A stretch of 11,814 nt of DNA from Longimicrobiales bacterium (GTDB lineage Bacteria; Gemmatimonadota; Gemmatimonadetes; Longimicrobiales; Gaopeijiaceae). The notes beneath the pieces were generated by a model. That model saw nothing but the letters and a program-made list of their open reading frames with translations. It was not told where the DNA came from and searched no databases. Made by a program: the position numbers and the translations under genes. Shown here piece by piece: positions 1-7,432 of this stretch; position 1 is the stretch's first letter, and every line of letters begins with the position of its first letter. The stretch is taken from assembly GCA_028280205.1 (NCBI GenBank), contig JANQME010000380.1, positions 1 through 11,814 of the forward strand, in the 5' to 3' direction.

Positions 1-81
1 CTCCTCCCCGATGCTACGGCATCGCATTCGTCGCTCTTCCTTGTCTGACACTCGCAAGACCCTCGTGCGCGGCCGCCCCAT
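1..81 (-). other. Possible 5' end of a further minus-strand gene, cut by the window edge
   Basis: After the rodA stop, the minus strand stays open to the left edge from an ATG at 79-81. A second in-frame ATG at 25-27 is preceded by AAGGA (38-42) with ten bases between, which is an acceptable ribosome binding site. Only 9 to 27 codons are visible; the inferred peptide is rich in Arg and Glu and matches nothing I recognise. It could be the start of the next gene in the run or chance open sequence. No T-rich terminator hairpin separates it from rodA. Confidence 0.2.
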
Positions 82-106
82 GACTCGGACAGGCTCCTAA
101 GTCACG

Positions 107-1351
107 TCAGGGCCGCTCGTGGGCCACTCGGACCGCGATGGCCACCGCCACCCAGGACATGAGCAGGAAGGTCCCGCCGTAGCTCACGAACGGCAGTGGA
201 ATCCCGGTGATCGGCACGACGCCGATCGTCATCCCCACGTTCACGAACACATGGACCATCCAGGCGCCGAAGATACCGAGCAGCACCAGACCGGCAAAGG
301 CCTGGGTCTCCCCTAGATGGGACGCCATGCGCACGAGCCGCGTGAGGACGAAGCCGAAGGCGAGCACGGCCAGCGCCGTCCCCACGAAGCCGAACTCCTC
401 GCCCACGACCGCGAAGATGAAGTCGGTGTGCTGTTCGGGGAGGAAGTCGAGCCGCTTCTGCGGGCCGGCGGTGAAGCCTTGACCGCCGAAGCCGCCGCTT
501 CCGATCGCCACGCGCGACTGGATGACCTGGTAGCCCGCGCCGCGCGGATCCACCTCGGGGTCGAGGAAGACGAGGATCCGGTTCCGCTGGTACTCGGCGA
601 GCGAGTTCCAGAGCGGCCCCGAGATCGTGGCCGTCGCGAAGTTGGCGAGAACCACGGCGACCGACTCGAAGAGCGAGAGCCGGAAGCGCAGCAGGATCAG
701 TCCCCCCACGACCAGGAGGATGTAGACGGACCAGACCGTGGTGTCGTAGGAGAGGAACAGGCCCAGAACGGGGCTCGCGACGAGCCCCAGGAGCCAGACG
801 GGAGTGGCCGCCCAGTAGAGCATCGCGAAGAGGATGCCGACGAAGGCCACCGCCGTCCCGAGATCCGGCTGGAGCATGACGAGCATGAGCGGCACCGCTA
901 CGACGAGCGCGGGCTTCACGAGGTCGCGCAGCGAGTGCAGGCCGGATTCTCGTGGAGCCAGGAGCTGAGCGAGCGCCAAGATCGTCGCGAGCTTCGCCAC
1001 CTCGGCCGGCTGGAAGGAGAGCGGGCCGAGCGAGAGCCAGCTCCGCACCCCGGCGGCGGTTCCCCGCCCCTCCCCGATCGCGAGGGTGAGCAGGAGGAGG
1101 GCGAGGCTCACCGCGTACGAGGGGTACGCCGCCCCCTCGATCCAGCGTAGCGGCACCCGCGACAGCACGGAGAAGGCGACGAGCGCGAGGCCGAACCACA
1201 GGGCCTGACGAACCCACGCCTCCTGCGTCACCGCGTTGGGCACGTGGACCTGGCCCGCCGAGTAGATCATCGACACGCCGAAGAGCGAGAGCGCGAGGAT
1301 GCCGAGCACGAGCTGGGTGTCGAGCGACCACCGTTCGAAGACGCGGATCAT
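107..1351 (-). CDS. rodA: RodA, SEDS-family peptidoglycan glycosyltransferase of the elongasome
   Basis: This is a 414-residue polytopic membrane protein, the normal length for RodA. SEDS proteins polymerise lipid II into glycan strands, and RodA works with the PBP2 transpeptidase encoded just upstream. Visible family motifs are the extracellular-loop Trp at about residue 105 (SWL), FQPAEVAK at 113-120, QPDLGTA at 161-167, HTDFIF at 308-313 and the C-terminal PITGIPLPFVSYGGT at 380-394. Asp310 in HTDFIF aligns with the Asp essential in Bacillus RodA, and Trp105 also corresponds. About ten hydrophobic segments are present. The ATG overlaps the PBP2 stop by four bases (ATGA), so it is probably translated by coupling. 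FtsW is the alternative SEDS member, but the partnership with mreBCD and mrdA makes RodA the better call. Confidence 0.97.
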   Translation of the reverse strand: MIRVFERWSLDTQLVLGILALSLFGVSMIYSAGQVHVPNAVTQEAWVRQALWFGLALVAFSVLSRVPLRWIEGAAYPSYAVSLALLLLTLAIGEGRGTAAGVRSWLSLGPLSFQPAEVAKLATILALAQLLAPRESGLHSLRDLVKPALVVAVPLMLVMLQPDLGTAVAFVGILFAMLYWAATPVWLLGLVASPVLGLFLSYDTTVWSVYILLVVGGLILLRFRLSLFESVAVVLANFATATISGPLWNSLAEYQRNRILVFLDPEVDPRGAGYQVIQSRVAIGSGGFGGQGFTAGPQKRLDFLPEQHTDFIFAVVGEEFGFVGTALAVLAFGFVLTRLVRMASHLGETQAFAGLVLLGIFGAWMVHVFVNVGMTIGVVPITGIPLPFVSYGGTFLLMSWVAVAIAVRVAHERP

Positions 1352-3288
1352 CCCCCGCCTCCGCGGCCGCTGACGTTCGGGGCGGCTTCCTCGGCTCCCG
1401 TGCGGCCGAAGTCCGAGTCGGGGAAGCGCTCACGGTACCAGCGCGGGATCGGCCCGGTCATGATGTGCTCGCGGAAGGTCTGTACGGTGTCGACCGGGAT
1501 GTTGTACTTGCGCCGGAGGTAGAAGTCCGCGGTCTTCGCCACGATCGGGGCGGCGACCTGCCCGCCGCTGCGCCCGTACTCGATCAGGGACACGACGACG
1601 ATCTCCGGTCGCTCACCCGGCGGCCCGGCCATCCCGGCGAACCACGCGTGGTCCTCGGCGAGATTGCGCACGGAAAGCGGGTTCTGACCCGTCCCGGTCT
1701 TCCCGATCACATCCCAGAACTCCAGCGCCGTGCCGAAGTGGGCCGTCCCGCCCGGCGCCGTCACCATGCGCAGCCCGTGCTGCAGGGCGTCGATGTGCTC
1801 GGGCTCCAGATGGAGCTCCCATCCCGATGCGCCGCTCGCCGCCCGGGCGATCGTCGGGGGCGGCGCGGAGCCGTCCCGGGCGAGCGCCACGTAGAACTGC
1901 GCCATCTTGAGTGGCGTCTGCGAGTTCGGGCCCTGCCCGATGGCCAGGTTGAGCGCCTCACCCTCCGTGGGGCCGTAGCGGTAGGCCTCCCCGAAGTTCT
2001 CTCGGTACCACTCCGGACGGTCCGGGAAGACTCCCTGGCTCTCCTGCGGCAGGTCCACGCCGCACTGCTGACTGAAGCCGATCTCGTTGGCGCGGGTCAG
2101 CAGGTTCGAGAGTCCGACCCGCAGCCCGAGCTGGTAGAAGTAGACGTCACAGGAGTTTCCGATCGCTTCGGCCAGGTTGTTGTACCCGTGACCCTCGCGG
2201 TCCCAGCAGCCCCAGGAGCGGTTGCCGTAGAACATCGAGCCGGTGCACGGCTCCGGCATCTCCTCATCCGGCGTCACCACGCCCAGGTCCAGCGCGATCC
2301 CGGCGGCCGCGAGCTTCCACGTGGACGCCGGGGCGTAGAGCCCGAGCACCGCGCGGTCGTAGAGCGGCTTGCGCTCGTCGGCACTCAGCGCGGCCCACAC
2401 CTCGTCGTCGATCCCGCCCACGAAGAGGTTCGGGTCGTAGCCCGGAGCCGAGTAGAGCGCCAGAACGCCACCATCCGCCGGGTCGAGCGCGACCACCGCG
2501 CCGGACATCGAGTCGGGGAAGATCTCATGCACCCAGCGCTGCAGCTCGAGGTCCAGGTTCAGGTGCAGGTCCGTCCCCGGTTCGGGCGCGCGGGCCTCGG
2601 CACCGCCGAAGTCGCCCACGATCCGACCGCGCGCGTCGAACTCGACGTGCCGGATCCCGGGTCGGCCCTGGAGGAGCGACTCGTACTGGCGTTCGATGCC
2701 GATCTTCCCGACGATCATGCCCGCTTCGTAGAGCGAGTCCGGAAACGCCTCGGACCCGAGCTCCTCCCCGGTGATCTCGCCGACGTATCCGGTGATGTGC
2801 CCGGCGGCGTCACCGAGGGCGTAGCGCCGGCGCGGGCGCATCTCGATGTAGACGCCGGGGAAGTCGGCCCGCCGCTCCTCGAGCGCCGCGACCTCATCGA
2901 AGGGCGTGTCGCTCTCGACGACCACCTCGCGGCCGTACGCCTGCAGGGTCTCCAGCACCCGCTCGATGCGCTCCGGAGAGAGCTCCATGTGCTCGGCCAT
3001 GCGCTCGAGCGTGGCCCGGACCTCCTCCGTCGGCCCCGGCAGGATCGTGACCTGGTAGCCGGGCACGTTGTCGGCCAGAATCCGCCCCTCGCGGTCGTAG
3101 ACGGTCCCGCGTGGCGCGGGGACCGGCAGCGTGCGGACTCGGTTGGACGCCGCCTTCAGACGGTGCTCCTCTCCCAGCAGGACCTGGATGCGGAAGAAGC
3201 CGACGAGGAGTCCGCCGAGCGTCAGCGCGGTCGCGACGTACGCGCCCACCGCGCGACGGCGGAGCTGATGCGGGTGGCGAATGTTCAC
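1348..3288 (-). CDS. mrdA: Penicillin-binding protein 2, elongasome transpeptidase
   Basis: Class B PBP that cross-links new side-wall peptidoglycan, anchored in the cytoplasmic membrane by one helix at about residues 13-35. The N-terminal pedestal carries the usual RGTVYDREGR stretch at about 60-69. The transpeptidase domain has all three active-site motifs: STWK (Ser322, Lys325), SCD (379-381, the PBP2 form of SxN) and KTGT (530-533). Two Cys at about 348 and 361 flank a region where PBP2 proteins commonly have a Cys pair. The start chosen is GTG at 3286-3288, which overlaps the mreD stop as GTGA and gives 646 residues, typical for PBP2. The frame is open further upstream to 3456, but that part lies inside mreD, is Arg/Gly-rich and is not PBP-like. 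The C-terminal tail is short and Gly-rich. The SxxK serine is preceded by Ala, where Gly is usual. Confidence 0.96.
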   Translation of the reverse strand: MNIRHPHQLRRRAVGAYVATALTLGGLLVGFFRIQVLLGEEHRLKAASNRVRTLPVPAPRGTVYDREGRILADNVPGYQVTILPGPTEEVRATLERMAEHMELSPERIERVLETLQAYGREVVVESDTPFDEVAALEERRADFPGVYIEMRPRRRYALGDAAGHITGYVGEITGEELGSEAFPDSLYEAGMIVGKIGIERQYESLLQGRPGIRHVEFDARGRIVGDFGGAEARAPEPGTDLHLNLDLELQRWVHEIFPDSMSGAVVALDPADGGVLALYSAPGYDPNLFVGGIDDEVWAALSADERKPLYDRAVLGLYAPASTWKLAAAGIALDLGVVTPDEEMPEPCTGSMFYGNRSWGCWDREGHGYNNLAEAIGNSCDVYFYQLGLRVGLSNLLTRANEIGFSQQCGVDLPQESQGVFPDRPEWYRENFGEAYRYGPTEGEALNLAIGQGPNSQTPLKMAQFYVALARDGSAPPPTIARAASGASGWELHLEPEHIDALQHGLRMVTAPGGTAHFGTALEFWDVIGKTGTGQNPLSVRNLAEDHAWFAGMAGPPGERPEIVVVSLIEYGRSGGQVAAPIVAKTADFYLRRKYNIPVDTVQTFREHIMTGPIPRWYRERFPDSDFGRTGAEEAAPNVSGRGGGG

Positions 3289-3779
3289 GACTCCGTCCCC
3301 GCCCCCAGGGCAGTCCCCACGACCACGCCCACGGCGGCGACGTACAGGCTTGCGATCCCGCCCTCGATGACGACCTGTTCCACGAACGGCTGCCTCAGTC
3401 CGGCTCCGGATTCGACCCACCCGACCGCGACCCAGTGAATCAGGTCGCGCACCCACTTTCCGAAGAAAAGATACGAAACCAGGAAATACCTCGAATCACC
3501 CACGAAGAGGTCGCGCGTGGCTGCGCCCACGCAGGCCACGACCGTCATGGCCACCGAGTTGGCCCCGAAGGAGAGCATGCTCAGCGCGTCCTCGAGGAGG
3601 CCGAACACGAGGCCGAGCCCCGCGGCCCGGCTCAGCCCGATCTCCCGGGACGCGAGCAGGAGCCCCAGGGTGAGCAGGTCGGGCGCCCCCCGGCCATAGG
3701 AGAGCCCGACGTGCAGAACGAAGTGCAGGACGGCGAGCAGAGCGGCCGCGATCCAGTGCCCGAGCGCCGGTCGGCTCAT
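3285..3779 (-). CDS. mreD: MreD, rod shape-determining membrane protein
   Basis: This is a 164-residue, very hydrophobic protein with about five or six membrane segments (roughly residues 8-26, 33-43, 51-68, 72-86, 97-120 and 136-158). MreD is a small inner-membrane part of the elongasome that associates with MreC and supports activation of PBP2-RodA; its sequence is poorly conserved. The stretch at about 58-86 (GLLEDALS, then FGANS and a hydrophobic helix) resembles the best conserved part of the family. Identity rests largely on position between mreC and mrdA, with correct size and topology. The ATG overlaps the mreC stop (ATGA) and its own stop overlaps the PBP2 GTG, so translation of all three is probably coupled. 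Confidence 0.92.
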   Translation of the reverse strand: MSRPALGHWIAAALLAVLHFVLHVGLSYGRGAPDLLTLGLLLASREIGLSRAAGLGLVFGLLEDALSMLSFGANSVAMTVVACVGAATRDLFVGDSRYFLVSYLFFGKWVRDLIHWVAVGWVESGAGLRQPFVEQVVIEGGIASLYVAAVGVVVGTALGAGTES

Positions 3780-4630
3780 GGGATCGAGTCCCGGGCCCAG
3801 ACCTCCGTCACGTCATCGCCCACGTCGGCGCGCAGGACGAGGACGTGGGTCGCGGAGCTGGGCTCGACCGCCGGCGTAAGCCAATAGCTCTTGCTCCACT
3901 CCGACAGCGATTCGGCGAGTCCGTCGATGCGGCCCACGGGGATGCCGCGCGGGAAGACCCCACCCGATCCGCTGGTGACGACGAGCGTGCCGTCACGCAC
4001 GGACTCGTTGAAGGGGATCCCGTGGAGGATGAGCCGATCCTCCTCGCGGAACCGACCCGCCCGCCGCTCCACGATCCCGTACGCGGTCCCGTTCTCGAGC
4101 ATCGCGCTGACCCGGAAGTCGGGATTGGTCCAGTCCATCCCGACCGCGTTGCGGGGGCGGGCCTCGCGAACGACCCCGACGAGTCCGTACGGGGCCACGA
4201 TCGGCGCCCCGTCGGAGACGCCGTCGTCGCGCCCGACGTCGACGATGAACATCGACTCGGAACCGGGCGTCCCGGGGCGCAAGACCGTGGCCGGCAGATA
4301 CGAAGGGCCCGCCCGTTGCGCGAGACCGAGGAGCGTGCGAAGCGTCCGGTTCTCGTCGATCAGCGCCGAGTGCGTCGAGAGCATCGACGAGAGCGAGTCG
4401 ATGCGCACCAGAATCGAGTCGACCTGCTCGCCCCGCAGGCGCGCCAGCTCGAGTCGACGCTGTACGCTCACGAAGGGCGCGAGCGCGGTGAGCTGCAGCG
4501 CCCGCGAGATCGTCTGCTGCGTGGGTGCCGAGAGGAAGAGGGTGGAGAAGGCGAGGATCAGGAAGACCCCCGCGATCAGGGGATCGCGCCGGCCGACGCC
4601 GCGGTCCGAGTCGTTGCCGTACGGAGGCAA
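3776..4630 (-). CDS. mreC: MreC, rod shape-determining periplasmic scaffold
   Basis: This 284-residue protein has MreC architecture. It has a short cytoplasmic N-terminus, one membrane helix at about 17-35, a helical coiled-coil segment at about 55-105 ending in the typical ENRTLRTLLGL, then a beta-rich domain. In that domain GRDDGVSDGAPIVAPYGLVG (133-152) and TSGSGGVFPRGIPVG (219-233) are characteristic. MreC forms filaments outside the membrane and activates PBP2. The chosen start is TTG at 4628-4630. No ATG or GTG lies between it and the membrane helix, and AAGGGG at 4640-4645 sits nine bases upstream. The gene begins 21 bases after the mreB stop and ends in a four-base overlap with mreD. 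Confidence 0.95.
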   Translation of the reverse strand: MPPYGNDSDRGVGRRDPLIAGVFLILAFSTLFLSAPTQQTISRALQLTALAPFVSVQRRLELARLRGEQVDSILVRIDSLSSMLSTHSALIDENRTLRTLLGLAQRAGPSYLPATVLRPGTPGSESMFIVDVGRDDGVSDGAPIVAPYGLVGVVREARPRNAVGMDWTNPDFRVSAMLENGTAYGIVERRAGRFREEDRLILHGIPFNESVRDGTLVVTSGSGGVFPRGIPVGRIDGLAESLSEWSKSYWLTPAVEPSSATHVLVLRADVGDDVTEVWARDSIP

Positions 4631-4639
4631 CCTTCGGCG

Positions 4640-4645
4640 CCCCTT
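4640..4645 (-). promoter_or_regulatory. Ribosome binding site supporting the TTG start of mreC
   Basis: The minus strand reads AAGGGG, nine bases before the TTG at 4628-4630, in the short gap after the mreB stop. With no ATG nearby, it decides in favour of the rare start codon. Confidence 0.5.
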
Positions 4646-4651
4646 CGACCC

Positions 4652-5740
4652 TTACTGCACGAGGACCGAGCGGTACTTCATCATGTCGTCGAGGATCCGA
4701 CCGGCCCCACGCACCACGCACGTGAGCGGCTCTTCGTCCACGTGGATGGGGAGGTTCGTCTCGTGGTTGATGAGCTTGTCGAGGCCACGGATCAGCGCTC
4801 CGCCGCCCGTCATCACGATCCCCTTGTCCACGATGTCGGACGAGAGCTCGGGCGGCGTGATCTCCAGCGCCCGGCGAACCGCGTCGACGATCGCCTGGAT
4901 GGGCTCCTGGATGCACTCGCGCACCTCCTGCGAGTGCACGGTCACGGTCTTCGGGATCCCGGATACGAGGTCCCGACCCTTCACCTCCATGTCCCGTTCC
5001 TCCCCGTAGTCGAACGCCGAGCCGATCTGGACCTTGATGGCCTCGGCCGTCGGCTCACCGATGAGGAGATTGTAGTTCTTGCGCAGGAAGGTGACGATCG
5101 CGTGGTCGAGCTCGTCGCCGCCGACCTTGATCGACGTGTCCGAGACGATACCCGACAGCGCAATGACGGCGATCTCGGTGGTTCCGCCACCGATGTCGAT
5201 CACCATGTTCCCGGTCGGGGTGTCGACCGGGAGTCCCACGCCGATGGCGGCCGCCATCGGCTCGTCGACCATGTAGACCCCCTTCGCGCCCGCGGACATG
5301 GCCGAGGAGCGCACGGCCCGGCGCTCGAGCTCGGTGATCCCCGAGGGGACGCCCACGACGACGCGCGGCTTGATCCGGAAGATCCGCTTCGACGTCACCT
5401 GCTTGAGGAAGTGCCGCAGCATCATCTCCGTGACGTCCACGTCCGCGATGACGCCGTCCTTGAGCGGACGGATCGCCTCGATACCTTCCGGCGTTCGGCC
5501 GAGCATGCGCTTCGCCTCGAGCCCGATCCCGAGGATGTTCCGCGATCCCCGCTCGACCGCGACGACGGAGGGCTCGTTGAGGACGATCCCCTCACCCTTC
5601 ACGTAGACGAGCGTGTTCGCGGTACCGAGATCGACGGCGATGTCGTTGACCGGAATCAGTCGGCCGGAGCCGAACCAGCTCGTAAGTTCGTCTAGCAACG
5701 GGGATGTCCGGGGGTTGGGCGGCGGAGGTGCCGCTCCCAT
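4652..5740 (-). CDS. mreB: MreB, bacterial actin that organises cell-wall elongation
   Basis: MreB polymerises with ATP into membrane-bound filaments that orient the elongasome. The actin-fold motifs are all present: phosphate-1 DLGTANT (37-43), the DEP at 159-161 holding the catalytic Glu160, phosphate-2 DIGGGTTEI (182-190) and the adenosine motif TGGGALIRGL (311-320). The start used is ATG at 5738-5740 (362 residues). This gives a Pro-rich leader of about 14 residues that MreB usually lacks. A TTG at 5696-5698 would give a conventional N-terminus starting LDELTSWFGSG and 348 residues, but no clear ribosome binding site decides between them. The frame is open further upstream through dut, which is a shadow. 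It heads the mreBCD-mrdA-rodA operon. Confidence 0.97.
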   Translation of the reverse strand: MGAAPPPPNPRTSPLLDELTSWFGSGRLIPVNDIAVDLGTANTLVYVKGEGIVLNEPSVVAVERGSRNILGIGLEAKRMLGRTPEGIEAIRPLKDGVIADVDVTEMMLRHFLKQVTSKRIFRIKPRVVVGVPSGITELERRAVRSSAMSAGAKGVYMVDEPMAAAIGVGLPVDTPTGNMVIDIGGGTTEIAVIALSGIVSDTSIKVGGDELDHAIVTFLRKNYNLLIGEPTAEAIKVQIGSAFDYGEERDMEVKGRDLVSGIPKTVTVHSQEVRECIQEPIQAIVDAVRRALEITPPELSSDIVDKGIVMTGGGALIRGLDKLINHETNLPIHVDEEPLTCVVRGAGRILDDMMKYRSVLVQ

Positions 5741-5763
5741 CGAGCGCAGCGAAGCCGTGCCCG

Positions 5764-5796
5764 TGGAACATACGTTTCCAAAAAGTGCGGTGCCAG
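5764..5796 (-). promoter_or_regulatory. Candidate sigma-70-type promoter for the mre operon
   Basis: The 73-base gap between dut and mreB is visibly richer in A and T than its surroundings. On the minus strand CTGGCA (5791-5796, four of six matches to TTGACA) is followed after 18 bases by TATGTT (5767-5772, four of six to TATAAT). Transcription would begin near 5760, about 20 bases before the mreB ATG. A dyad with arms TGGAA and TTCCA (5764-5780, seven-base spacer) straddles the -10 element and could be an operator or a coincidence. This is pattern matching only. Confidence 0.33.
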
Positions 5797-5813
5797 AATT
5801 TCGCGCGGGTCCA

Positions 5814-6254
5814 TCACGCCCGCCCGGTGCTCCCGAAACCTCCCTCTCCCCGCTCCGTGGAAGACACCTCGTCGACCTCTTCCACGATCGGCGCCTCGAA
5901 GCGCGCGAAGACGAGCTGGGCGATGCGCTCGCCGCGCTCCAGCGTGACCGGCTCGGTGCCCGCGTTCTGCAGGACGACGCGGAGCTCGCCGCGGTAGTCC
6001 GGGTCGATCGTTCCCGGCGCGTTCGGCAGCGTGATCCCATGTCGAAGCGCGAGTCCGGAACGGGGCCGAACCTGGCACTCGAGCCCCTCGGGCAGCTCCA
6101 TGACCAGCCCCGTCCCCACGAGCCGGATCTCGCCGGGATCGAGGTTTACGGACGCCTCGGCCGAACGGACGTCGTACCCGGCCGCGTGGTCGGTCGCCCG
6201 CTCGGGGAGCGGCAGATCGGGATTCGACGCGAGACGCCGGAAGCGTACGCGCAC
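5814..6254 (-). CDS. dut: dUTP diphosphatase (dUTPase)
   Basis: Trimeric dUTPase hydrolyses dUTP to dUMP and pyrophosphate, which keeps uracil out of DNA and supplies dUMP for thymidylate synthesis. At 146 residues it is standard length. The five family motifs appear in order: AGYDV (25-29), RPRSGLA (63-69), GTIDPDYRGE (81-90, with the catalytic Asp84 and the conserved Tyr87), GERIAQLVF (108-116) and the C-terminal RGEGGFGSTG (135-144), which closes over the nucleotide. The start is GTG at 6252-6254, one base after the ald stop, and MRVRFRRL is a typical dUTPase beginning. No strong ribosome binding site precedes it, so re-initiation after ald is likely. Confidence 0.97.
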   Translation of the reverse strand: MRVRFRRLASNPDLPLPERATDHAAGYDVRSAEASVNLDPGEIRLVGTGLVMELPEGLECQVRPRSGLALRHGITLPNAPGTIDPDYRGELRVVLQNAGTEPVTLERGERIAQLVFARFEAPIVEEVDEVSSTERGEGGFGSTGRA

Positions 6255-6255
6255 C

Positions 6256-7386
6256 CTAGGTCTGCCTCGCCGCGCTCAGGAAGTCGTCCACCTCCCGGCA
6301 CTCCATGTCGAACGCCTCCGCCACGCCCCGATACGTGACGTGGCCGTCGACGACGTTCACCCCGAGCCGGAGCGCCGCGTCGTCCAGGCACGCGCCCCGC
6401 CACCCCTTCGAGGCGAGCGCGAGCGCATAGGGCAGCGTTGCGTTCGTCAGCGCCAGGGTGCTGCTGCGCGGCACGCCGCCCGGCATGTTCGCGACCGCGT
6501 AGTGGACGATCCCGTCCACCGAGTAGACGGGATCTTGATGCGTCGTCGGCTTCATCGTCTCGATGCAGCCCCCCTGGTCGATGGCGACGTCCACGATGAC
6601 CGTGCCCTCGCGCATGAGGGCGAGGTCCGGACGCGTGACGAGATTCGGAGCCTTCGCCCCGGGGATCAGCACGGCCCCGATCACCAGATCCGCGTCCTCG
6701 ATCTGCTTGCGGATCGCGTACCGGGTCGAGAAGAGCGTGCTGACGTTGGCCGGCATGACGTCGTCCAGATACCGCAGCCGGTTCAGGTCGATGTCCAGGA
6801 TGAAGACGTTGGCCCCGAGCCCCGCCGCCATCTTGGCTGCGTTGGTCCCGACCACTCCCCCGCCGAGGATCACCACCTTGCCCGGGTTCACGCCGGGCAC
6901 ACCGCCCAGCAGGACGCCGAGTCCGCCCTGGGGCTTCTCCAGGTACTTGGCGCCGGCCTGCACCGCCATCCGGCCCGCCACCTCGCTCATCGGGGTCAGG
7001 AGGGGGAGCTCACCCGAGGCGAGCTCGACGGTCTCGTACGCGATCGCGACCGCGCCGGACTCCACGACCGCACGGGTGAGCTCCTCGGAGGCCGCGAAGT
7101 GGAAGTAGGTGAAGAGAAGCTGGCCGGAACGCATCTGGGGCCACTCGGGCGCGATCGGCTCCTTCACCTTCATGATCATCTCGGCCTTCGCCCACACTTC
7201 TTCGGCCGAATCGACGACGTTGGCCCCGGCGTTCTCGTAGAAGTCGTCGGTGAAGCCGCTGCCCAGGCCGGCTCCGTTCTCGAGCACGACGTCGTGTCCG
7301 GCCCGGGTCAGCATCTCCGCCCCCGCCGGGGTGAGCGCCACCCGGTACTCGTCGGGCTTGATCTCCTTGGGTACGCCAATCAGCAT
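6256..7386 (-). CDS. ald: Alanine dehydrogenase, NAD-dependent
   Basis: Ald interconverts L-alanine with pyruvate, ammonium and NADH in the cytoplasm, linking carbon and nitrogen metabolism and helping redox balance. At 376 residues it has the family length and aligns closely with the Mycobacterium tuberculosis enzyme as I know it. Substrate Arg15, Lys75 (KVKEP), catalytic His96 (YFHFA) and Asp270 (VDVAIDQGG) all fall at the expected numbers. The Rossmann loop GGGVVG is at 175-180 and Asp198, which favours NAD over NADP, is present. The start ATG at 7384-7386 gives the canonical MLIGVPKEIK. It lies 46 bases after the M16 peptidase stop and ends one base before dut. The related transhydrogenase alpha subunit is excluded by length and motifs. 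Confidence 0.97.
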   Translation of the reverse strand: MLIGVPKEIKPDEYRVALTPAGAEMLTRAGHDVVLENGAGLGSGFTDDFYENAGANVVDSAEEVWAKAEMIMKVKEPIAPEWPQMRSGQLLFTYFHFAASEELTRAVVESGAVAIAYETVELASGELPLLTPMSEVAGRMAVQAGAKYLEKPQGGLGVLLGGVPGVNPGKVVILGGGVVGTNAAKMAAGLGANVFILDIDLNRLRYLDDVMPANVSTLFSTRYAIRKQIEDADLVIGAVLIPGAKAPNLVTRPDLALMREGTVIVDVAIDQGGCIETMKPTTHQDPVYSVDGIVHYAVANMPGGVPRSSTLALTNATLPYALALASKGWRGACLDDAALRLGVNVVDGHVTYRGVAEAFDMECREVDDFLSAARQT

Positions 7387-7432
7387 CGCTGTCTCTCGGG
7401 TGTGTCGTGCGGACGAGCGAAAGCGCGGCCGC

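Noticed and set aside
1465..3438. A very long open frame on the plus strand opposite PBP2
   Set aside because: It lies antisense to a fully conserved gene, is rich in Arg, His, Val and Asp as expected from reading GC-biased codons backwards, and resembles no family.
3289..3456. Upstream extension of the PBP2 frame into mreD
   Set aside because: The added residues are Arg/Gly-rich and lie within mreD; the GTG at 3288 gives the normal PBP2 N-terminus and a GTGA overlap.
5780..5795. Sigma-54-like element on the minus strand (TGGCAC followed by TTTTT)
   Set aside because: The -24 half matches, but the -12 half lacks the essential GC dinucleotide, having T residues instead, so it is unlikely to be functional.
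5741..6040. Upstream extension of the mreB frame through dut
   Set aside because: The added 100 residues are Ser/Arg-rich shadow of dut in another frame, and MreB homology begins only after 5740.
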